NCBI RefSeq assembly: GCF_900205965.1 | Contig: NZ_OAOF01000013.1 | Span: forward strand, 85,242 to 149,241 | Length of the DNA: 64,000 bases | Source: Lacrimispora amygdalina | Lineage (GTDB): Bacteria; Bacillota; Clostridia; Lachnospirales; Lachnospiraceae | Direction of reading: 5' to 3' | Shown: positions 59,559-64,000 of the stretch, piece by piece | Numbering within the stretch: the first letter of the stretch is position 1 | How the letters are laid out: each line of letters begins with the position of its first letter | The notes under the pieces: generated by a model | Told to the model about the DNA's origin: nothing | What the model saw: only the letters and a program-made list of their open reading frames with translations | Database searches by the model: none | Made by a program: the position numbers and the translations under genes

Positions 59559-59621
59559 AATTTTCTAAAAGACAGGAAATATGGATAAAATTCGGCTATA
59601 ATAGTACCGTTTATTATACGA

Positions 59622-59834
59622 TCAAATCTGTTTATTACTATCATTCAAAGTAAAAAATCCCTCATAAGTTGCATTACAAGCTTCTGCAATTTGATGTAAG
59701 TCATTTTCTGATAAATTATCTCTATTTATTTTGGCTGTTATATTTTGTGGTGTTGTTTCTAATTTTTCGGCCAGATCGCCGATCGTCATATCTCTTGCTG
59801 CAAGAATCATTTTTATTTTTGTTGCCATTCTCAT
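59622..59834 (-). CDS. XRE-family repressor-like protein, small
   Basis: 70 residues, almost only a Cro/CI helix-turn-helix: MTIGDLAEKLETTPQNITAKINRDNLSENDL. ATG at 59834 has GGAGG eight bases upstream. Its promoter leftward is TTGTAT (59877-59882), 17 bases, TATAAT (59854-59859). Divergent from the 109-residue gene at 60029, which it may control. Confidence 0.85.
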   Translation of the reverse strand: MRMATKIKMILAARDMTIGDLAEKLETTPQNITAKINRDNLSENDLHQIAEACNATYEGFFTLNDSNKQI

Positions 59835-59853
59835 TTTTATCACCTCCATCACA

Positions 59854-59952
59854 ATTATAAATACAAATTTTTATAAATACAACAAAATGATTGCAAATTT
59901 AAACATTAATTTCAACATTATGTATTGACTTTTCTCCTTTGATGTGTAATAT
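59854..59952. promoter_or_regulatory. Divergent promoters between XRE gene 1 and the 60029 gene
   Basis: Leftward TTGTAT-17-TATAAT at 59854-59882; rightward TTGACT (59925-59930), 16 bases, TAATAT (59947-59952). TATAAATACAA occurs twice (59857-59867 and 59872-59882) over the leftward promoter and may be the repressor's own site. Confidence 0.55.
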
Positions 59953-60028
59953 ATAAATATATATGTTTATTTTTCCAATATTTAAGTTTATTTTAAAAAC
60001 ATGTTTTAATTTATAGGAGGTAATAAAA

Positions 60029-60358
60029 ATGTACGATGAAAATTATCAAAGTCGACTTAATCTTCAACAAGTTTGTAGCTTTTTTTTGAATGGCATGTCT
60101 AATAAAGATTTTGAAGAAGGAACGCCAGAAGAAAGAAGTAAAAAAAATACAGAAAATCTTTATCAATGTTTAGAATCTATTAGAAAAAGAATATTGTATG
60201 CTAATGAAGCCGTTTTAGAAGATAAAAAAGAAAGTAAAATTAAAACGGAAGAGATGTTTGTAAATGTAATTATGAACAGCGAAGAAAGTCAAGAATTAAG
60301 CTATGAAATGGGTTTTCGTGCTGGTTTTATATTTGCTAGTGATGTTTATGGTCATTGA
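60029..60358 (+). CDS. Unknown 109-residue element protein
   Basis: Soluble, helical, rich in Glu and Lys (TPEERSKKNTENLYQCLESIRKR), ending YEMGFRAGFIFASDVYG. Not recognised. AGGAGG precedes the ATG. Base composition is distinctly AT-rich. It is followed by a terminator-like hairpin and repeat copy D. Confidence 0.6.
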   Translation: MYDENYQSRLNLQQVCSFFLNGMSNKDFEEGTPEERSKKNTENLYQCLESIRKRILYANEAVLEDKKESKIKTEEMFVNVIMNSEESQELSYEMGFRAGFIFASDVYGH

Positions 60359-60374
60359 CAATTTATTAAAAGAG

Positions 60375-60404
60375 AGGGGGGCTCTGTTTTTTAGGAGCTC
60401 CCCT
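60375..60404 (+). terminator. Terminator-like hairpin before repeat copy D
   Basis: AGGGGGGCTC pairs with GAGCTCCCCT (one mismatch); TCTTCT follows. Equivalent to 54926-54959. Confidence 0.65.
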
Positions 60405-60409
60405 TCTTC

Positions 60410-60473
60410 TGTATCTCATTTTTCCTTCCTGGTTGCCCGGAGCTGCTCCGATCAGGAATTGAGTTGAGATACA
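60410..60473. repeat. Element palindrome, copy D (64 nt)
   Basis: Ends TGTATCTCA and TTGAGATACA, inner CCGGAGCTGCTCCG. Near-identical to copy A. Confidence 0.88.
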
Positions 60474-60486
60474 AATTATCTGTTTT

Positions 60487-60846
60487 TTATCCAATCTTTG
60501 ATTCTGATGATTTCCCCTGACTTTTGTCTAAATCTAATGATGGTTCTGATTGTTTCACTTTTAATGTTCGTTTAATTGATTCTTGGTCAATAAAATCTGC
60601 TTTACGGTATGCTTGAATTATATTATGTTCTTCTACTGTGAATCCATCTGATACTTCTTTCCCTAAAACCAGCCAATCTAACGATACATGTAGATATTCG
60701 GCTACTTTTACAAGTTTATCACACTGGGGAGATCTTTCATCCCATCTCCTAATTGTTCCATTTCCTATGCCCAATTCTCTTTCTAAAGCCTTAATGCTTG
60801 AACCATCTTGTTTAAGTTTAACTTGTATTCTATCTACTATTCCCAT
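60487..60846 (-). CDS. XRE-family repressor of the phage operon
   Basis: 119 residues: an N-terminal helix-turn-helix (SSIKALERELGIGNGTIRRWDERSP, about 16-40) and a C-terminal part with YLHVSLDWLVLGKE, typical of phage CI-like repressors of Gram-positive hosts. The last 20 residues (SEPSLDLDKSQGKSSESKIG) are polar and repeat as a fragment at 55040. The start follows AAAGGATATACT. The divergent consensus promoter at 60892 with a perfect palindrome in its spacer is the probable target. Confidence 0.85.
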   Translation of the reverse strand: MGIVDRIQVKLKQDGSSIKALERELGIGNGTIRRWDERSPQCDKLVKVAEYLHVSLDWLVLGKEVSDGFTVEEHNIIQAYRKADFIDQESIKRTLKVKQSEPSLDLDKSQGKSSESKIG

Positions 60847-60891
60847 AGTATATCCTTTCAGATAAAATTAGGCACAATGCTACTTTTGTGA

Positions 60892-60920
60892 TTGACAAGT
60901 AGATTTTAATCTACTATAAT
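60892..60920 (+). promoter_or_regulatory. Consensus promoter with embedded operator
   Basis: TTGACA (60892-60897), 17-base spacer, TATAAT (60915-60920): a full consensus promoter. The spacer is the perfect 18-base palindrome AGTAGATTTTAATCTACT (60898-60915), so a bound repressor would block it completely. The nearest candidate is the XRE protein encoded divergently 45 bases away. Confidence 0.85.
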
Positions 60921-60960
60921 AAAAAATGTAAGGCGTGATACCTTTTCACCCCTCACTGAA

Positions 60961-61071
60961 ACGGCCATATTATCATCTTCACAGATGTCTAATATGGAGC
61001 TCCAATGCAGGAGCACCAAAAATTTAAAATAAAACGTCGCAGTCTTATTCTAACATTTTTGGCCGCTCCTG
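60961..61071 (+). promoter_or_regulatory. Highly structured leader of the phage operon
   Basis: Two or three stable hairpins follow each other: CCATATTA/TAATATGG (60965-60997), GCTCC/GGAGC around 61000, and a long stem CAGGAGCaCCAAAAAT (61008-61023) with ATTTTTGGccGCTCCTG (61055-61071). There is no reading frame. It may be an RNA leader or, in a single-stranded phage genome, an origin or packaging hairpin. Confidence 0.55.
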
Positions 61072-61139
61072 TAAACATAGTAACTTATTAATGATGTGTT
61101 TGCGGTAGGCTCTTATACCAGCCGCGGATAGGAGGTCAA

Positions 61140-61430
61140 ATGAGTTATAAGCTCAATCTAAACAAATCAAAGATGTACGCACTTATGAGTGCAGTCAACA
61201 CCGATCTTCCGCAGTTACACAAATGTGACTTTAGTCATCATCGTACCTGCTACTGGATGTCATATCAGCATCCGGTTACTGGCGACGATATCCATGTTAC
61301 TGTTACACTCGTCTTGGGTGACACGATCATCTGTTTCCGAAACGAATCAAAAGGCACCGATTACCTGATTAAACATTTCAGCATTCAGTACTTAATGAAC
61401 CATGGAATGCTTCGGGAGGTGTCCGCATGA
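61140..61430 (+). CDS. Unknown 96-residue phage protein
   Basis: Soluble alpha/beta protein, HKCDFSHHRTCYWMSYQHP region with several His and Cys. Not recognised. GGAGGT precedes the ATG. Its end overlaps the next start by four bases (ATGA). First gene after the repressor-controlled promoter, so an early replication role is possible. Confidence 0.65.
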   Translation: MSYKLNLNKSKMYALMSAVNTDLPQLHKCDFSHHRTCYWMSYQHPVTGDDIHVTVTLVLGDTIICFRNESKGTDYLIKHFSIQYLMNHGMLREVSA

Positions 61431-61702
61431 GTGTTCCAAAAAGTGTAAGAGTTCCGGAAGAAATTTATGATTACATCAACAGTTATTCCGGGGAAGGCTT
61501 CAACCAGAAGTTTGTTAATATTATCCGGGATGCCAGAGATACCGAACCAGAAAGAAATGAAACGCTTGATCGACTTAACAAGCAAATTTCCCAACGGGAG
61601 AAGTATCTTAAGGATACCGCGAAACGGTTAGATGAATTAGCATCTGAATTAAGATCATTATCCTTTGACATAACGTATATCCGGAGTAATCATATCATTT
61701 AA
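61427..61702 (+). CDS. Ribbon-helix-helix-like protein with coiled coil
   Basis: 91 residues. VPKSVRVPEEIYDYINSYSG looks like a ribbon-helix-helix strand and first helix; about 45-82 form a charged coiled coil (RLNKQISQREKYLKDTAKRL). A DNA-binding dimer or replication accessory protein would fit. Coupled to the preceding gene by ATGA overlap. Confidence 0.6.
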   Translation: MSVPKSVRVPEEIYDYINSYSGEGFNQKFVNIIRDARDTEPERNETLDRLNKQISQREKYLKDTAKRLDELASELRSLSFDITYIRSNHII

Positions 61703-61705
61703 ATC

Positions 61706-61759
61706 TGTATCTCAAAACCGCTTAATTCACCAGGCTGCAGCTGCGGTAATTGAGATACA
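61706..61759. repeat. Element palindrome, copy E (54 nt)
   Basis: Ends TGTATCTCAA and TTGAGATACA, inner GGCTGCAGCTGCGG. It is followed after three bases by AAAGGGGGG and the next gene, so its right arm lies against the ribosome binding site. Confidence 0.88.
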
Positions 61760-61779
61760 CAGAAAGGGGGGATTTATCA

Positions 61780-62001
61780 ATGGAACGTTACTCGGAGGAA
61801 ATGAAACTTTGGTTATTTGATTTAGCCCATGGAAATTTAAATGATGAAATGATATTAAAGGGGTTTATCAAGCACTATGTTCTACATAACCTTGTAATTG
61901 ATAATATTGTCGATGATATTCATTTCCATACATTCTATGGAACGGATGGTATTATACGGGCAAAGGAAAGTATTCTAAGGGTCTTAAACAATACAATTTG
62001 A
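61780..62001 (+). CDS. Unknown 73-residue phage protein
   Basis: Acidic, helical (MKLWLFDLAHGNLNDEMILKG), not recognised. ATG at 61780 follows AAAGGGGGG right after palindrome E. A longer frame from 61750 would run through the palindrome and is rejected. Confidence 0.6.
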   Translation: MERYSEEMKLWLFDLAHGNLNDEMILKGFIKHYVLHNLVIDNIVDDIHFHTFYGTDGIIRAKESILRVLNNTI

Positions 62002-62002
62002 A

Positions 62003-62395
62003 TTAGAATGAAACCCGGGCCGGGTTTTGGTTTAAACCTGGCCCAAACTAATGACCAGGCGACACACCTCCCCCTAGCCGCCAGGCCAGGCTCCCGGCGC
62101 AGGCGCAGCCAATGCGCTGGGAGTTACAACAGCTTACGCAAGCCAGTACTTCAACTTTCACCAGGTTGACACAATCTCCCCTTTTTTCCTTGATTACCGC
62201 CCCGCCTGGCTCTGTATCGGGTATCCGGTACGGCAGCTTGGCAATTTGGGGGCATCGCCGGGGGGCCCAAATTGCTCGGCCAATACCTAACTATCAGGCT
62301 TTGGCCCGGTTACTCTCCCGGATTTGAAACTTTGCAGTATATCAATATGTCATATTAATTGCGGATCGCCTTTTAAGGCTGTCTAAGACGAAAGG
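62003..62395. other. GC-rich structured region, candidate phage origin / packaging signal
   Basis: About 390 bases without a convincing gene and much richer in GC than the surroundings. Strong inverted repeats include CCCGGGCCGGGT with ACCTGGCCC near the left end, and GGCAATTTGGG (62239-62249) with CCCAAATTGC (62268-62277). Filamentous phages keep their replication origins and packaging hairpin in one such intergenic region. The open frame 62112-62327 runs through it and has no ribosome binding site. Confidence 0.5.
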
Positions 62396-62408
62396 AAGGT
62401 ATATTTTT

Positions 62409-62777
62409 ATGAAAATGCAGATTATTTTACTTTATGCTGGTCAGTACGATATGACCGATGATTCAGGAAAACGTGTTCAAGGTACCTCTGTTAATTATTA
62501 CTTTAATACGGATTTGGTGGCTGAGGATAATGTGAACGGCACCAAAGGAACTCGCCCGGCAAAATCCTCTTGTGATTTTCAGGTAATGGGAAAAATCAAA
62601 AGGGCTCCTGCTCTTTATGATGCAGAATTTAGCATGTCAATTGGTAGTGATGGAAAGCCAGTCCTTAAGATCATTGATCTTGACTATATTTCCGACGTAC
62701 AGATCACTCCGGTTCCTGACAGTCAATTTAATGCAAAACAGGAACCTGATCAGAAGCCTGATAAGAAGGTGAGCTGA
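62409..62777 (+). CDS. Candidate single-stranded-DNA-binding protein (pV-like position)
   Basis: 122 residues, mainly beta: FQVMGKIKRAPALYDAEFSM, then KPVLKIIDLDYISDVQITP. The C-terminal 20 residues are polar with Gln, Asp, Pro and Lys. It stands where filamentous phages encode their ssDNA-binding replication protein, just before the small virion proteins, and its length fits. The assignment is by position and general fold type. GGAAGG precedes the ATG. Confidence 0.5.
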   Translation: MKMQIILLYAGQYDMTDDSGKRVQGTSVNYYFNTDLVAEDNVNGTKGTRPAKSSCDFQVMGKIKRAPALYDAEFSMSIGSDGKPVLKIIDLDYISDVQITPVPDSQFNAKQEPDQKPDKKVS

Positions 62778-62962
62778 TGATTCTTTCTACATCATCGGAA
62801 GCTGATTTTGATACAGAGATCGAGGAAGCCTACACCCTTGAAGATGGGGAAGAAACCGTTTCCGCTGTTTCCCCAGACCATGATTTTGCAATTGTTCTTC
62901 TATTGTTCTTAGGTGTTCTGATTGGTGTTTGTCTGATAAGCAGGAGGCCCTGGCATGATTGA
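62777..62962 (+). CDS. Small membrane protein, phage structural block
   Basis: 61 residues: a very acidic N-terminal half (DFDTEIEEAYTLEDGEE), one membrane helix (AIVLLLFLGVLIGVCLI) and a basic end (SRRPWHD). This polarity, acidic outside and basic inside, is that of filamentous-phage minor coat proteins. TGATGA overlap with the preceding gene and AAGGTGAG upstream. Confidence 0.6.
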   Translation: MILSTSSEADFDTEIEEAYTLEDGEETVSAVSPDHDFAIVLLLFLGVLIGVCLISRRPWHD

Positions 62963-63077
62963 AACATACATAGCGGTATGTTCCGGTGGTATTTGTATCG
63001 GAATCATATTAAAACTGATTGTTGAACTGATTTTCTATGTAATTAGCTCCCTACTGGGGTTAATGATAAAATCTTAA
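62955..63077 (+). CDS. Tiny membrane protein, pVII/pIX-like
   Basis: 40 residues, almost all membrane helix (GGICIGIILKLIVELIFYVI then SSLLGLMIKS). Filamentous phages encode pVII and pIX of 32-33 residues at this place, just before the major coat gene. AGGAGG seven bases upstream; the start overlaps the end of the preceding gene by eight bases. Too short for usual gene finders. Confidence 0.6.
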   Translation: MIETYIAVCSGGICIGIILKLIVELIFYVISSLLGLMIKS

Positions 63078-63090
63078 AGGAGGATATTTT

Positions 63091-63351
63091 ATGACTAACA
63101 AAATTCAGGAAAATGCGCGCAGGATTGGACTTGTTGCTCTCCCGGTTGTAGTATCAATGGCTACTGCCGTTCCAGCTTATGCTGCGGAAGGTGATGTTGA
63201 TATCACCGGAATCATGACAACTGCATTTACTGGTGTGAAAAATGACATGCTAGCTACGATTGCGGTTGCACTCCCCATTGCTTTAGCTGTTGTGGGTGCG
63301 GTAATGGCGACCAGATTTGGAATTAAATTTTTCCGGCAGATCGCAAAATAA
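63091..63351 (+). CDS. Filamentous-phage major coat protein (pVIII-like)
   Basis: 86 residues. A signal peptide (RRIGLVALPVVVSMATAVPAYA) precedes a mature protein of about 55 residues: an acidic amphipathic start (AEGDVDITG), a membrane helix (LATIAVALPIALAVVGAVMA) and a basic end TRFGIKFFRQIAK. M13 pVIII has the same plan: AEGDDPAK at the start and GIKLFKKF at the end. AAAGGAGG precedes the ATG. A strong terminator follows immediately, as behind M13 gene VIII. Confidence 0.82.
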   Translation: MTNKIQENARRIGLVALPVVVSMATAVPAYAAEGDVDITGIMTTAFTGVKNDMLATIAVALPIALAVVGAVMATRFGIKFFRQIAK

Positions 63352-63372
63352 GGACCAATGTCACGGCAGATC

Positions 63373-63403
63373 AGGAAGGGCACGCCCTGCCCTTCCTTTT
63401 TTG
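63373..63403 (+). terminator. Strong terminator after the coat protein gene
   Basis: AGGAAGGGCA pairs with TGCCCTTCCT, followed by six T. Confidence 0.93.
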
Positions 63404-63416
63404 TACAAATTTTTAT

Positions 63417-63479
63417 TGTATCTCACTTCCTTTTCCGATCGCAGCAGCTCCGGTTCTCTTTTGGGAAAATTTGAGATAC
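63417..63479. repeat. Element palindrome, copy F (63 nt)
   Basis: Ends TGTATCTCA and TTGAGATAC(T), inner GCAGCAGCTCCGG. It is followed after five bases by AAAGGAG and the next gene. Confidence 0.88.
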
Positions 63480-63494
63480 TAGAAAGGAGCTTTT

Positions 63495-64000
63495 ATGTGT
63501 AAGATAAAACGGTTTTTCTGTTTAAGCCTTGCTGTTTTCCTACTGGTCTTTACTCCTGCTACTGATTATCTTGGTGCCAGGTATGTCTATGGCTCCGGTG
63601 TTTTAACTGCTGTTGATTATGTATGGACGATCTTAATGTCCGCTGTTGGTGTTGACGTTTCCACGAAGAATCTAGGTTCCGTTATTTCTGATATTGGTGA
63701 CTTTGTGAAAGTAGATACCAGATACCTTACTGCTTATAAAGCTATGGCTGAATTCTCTTACGGGTCTGTTGTTAAATTGGGACAGGAAAGCATTGATATG
63801 GTCAAGGACTATTTTAAGACCAAAAGCGGTTATGGAACCAATACCGGAATCAGTAAACTACAGATTGGGGCTAATAATTCTTTTGAAAACTCCTACTCTT
63901 ACAATATGGGAGTTGACTTAGCAAAGTTTAACCCTGCTTTGTCGGCAGATGATTTCTATTTTTCCTATGACCATTCAAGCGACACTGTGATTCGCCATAC
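63495..64000 (+). CDS. Secreted/virion protein, start only (candidate minor coat or adsorption protein)
   Basis: 168 codons are visible; the frame is open at the right edge. Signal peptide (FFCLSLAVFLLVFTPATDYL), then AMAEFSYGSVVKLGQES and a Ser/Tyr/Asn-rich part. It follows the coat gene where filamentous phages encode the pIII/pVI end proteins. AAAGGAG precedes the ATG. No homologue is recognised; the role is inferred from position and signal peptide. Confidence 0.6.
   Translation, partial: MCKIKRFFCLSLAVFLLVFTPATDYLGARYVYGSGVLTAVDYVWTILMSAVGVDVSTKNLGSVISDIGDFVKVDTRYLTAYKAMAEFSYGSVVKLGQESIDMVKDYFKTKSGYGTNTGISKLQIGANNSFENSYSYNMGVDLAKFNPALSADDFYFSYDHSSDTVIRH

Noticed and set aside
62112..62327. 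71-codon open frame in the GC-rich phage region
   Set aside because: No ribosome binding site, odd composition, and it crosses strong inverted repeats; better explained as origin-like DNA.
54926..63479. CRISPR array
   Set aside because: The palindromes are few, unevenly spaced by kilobases and differ in their centres; no spacers or cas genes.

Overview
The window looks like a chromosomal segment of an anaerobic, Gram-positive Firmicute, most likely a Clostridium/Lachnospiraceae relative. The reasons are AGGAGG-type ribosome binding sites, an F-type ATP synthase operon without an obvious atpI, a B12-riboswitch-controlled CbiMNQO importer, an IMP dehydrogenase of the Tritrichomonas foetus-like anaerobe type, LarE, GH18/LysM and NlpC wall proteins, and AT-rich intergenic regions. 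No rRNA, intact tRNA or CRISPR array was seen. The genus is an inference from family content only.

From 1 to about 54 kb the content is mostly ordinary chromosome. The order is: the end of a mannose-family PTS operon with its GntR/HutC regulator; a debranching-enzyme-like protein that has lost its GH13 catalytic residues; an Uup-type ABC-F protein and exonuclease III; a four-gene cluster (two U32-like proteins, a HAD phosphatase and an IMP dehydrogenase) divergent from a Crp/Fnr-type regulator; split cobalt-transport genes with a cobalamin riboswitch; a secreted chitinase-like GH18; a YbiT-type ABC-F; a polar amino-acid ABC transporter; a metallo-hydrolase-ThrE-pyrC operon; a MoxR/VWA/leucine-rich operon; larE and a VOC gene sharing a duplicated 138-bp promoter element, with a 22-codon micro-ORF between; a two-component system, MATE exporter, NlpC/P60 lipoprotein, ZIP transporter and chemoreceptor; the full atpBEFHAGDC operon; and an EAL-CBS-GGDEF protein.

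From about 54.2 kb to the right edge the character changes completely. This part is an integrated mobile element, or two related ones in tandem. It holds a Rep_trans-like rolling-circle initiator, a tyrosine recombinase broken by an internal deletion, a secreted-protein/membrane-protein cargo pair, a tRNA-Lys 3'-end fragment that looks like an attachment site, two XRE repressors with well-formed promoters, a GC-rich structured origin-like region, and a filamentous-phage (inovirus) type structural block. That block has a small protein in the ssDNA-binding-protein position, tiny membrane proteins, a pVIII-like major coat protein followed by a strong terminator, and the start of a large secreted/virion protein. 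A Zot-like assembly ATPase would be expected just beyond the right edge.

Two signals in the element stand out. First, seven copies of a 53-64-nt palindromic hairpin with ends TGTATCTCA and TTGAGATACA lie between its genes; three of them (B, E, F) sit directly before a ribosome binding site. I did not notice any outside the element. Second, two loci have the full architecture of a par/Fst-like type I toxin-antitoxin: convergent RNAs, a shared bidirectional terminator, a small hydrophobic peptide ending in CKWLD, an antitoxin RNA complementary to the toxin start region, and a covarying 5'-3' long-range pairing in the toxin mRNA. An orphan small RNA with the same kind of promoter lies nearby.
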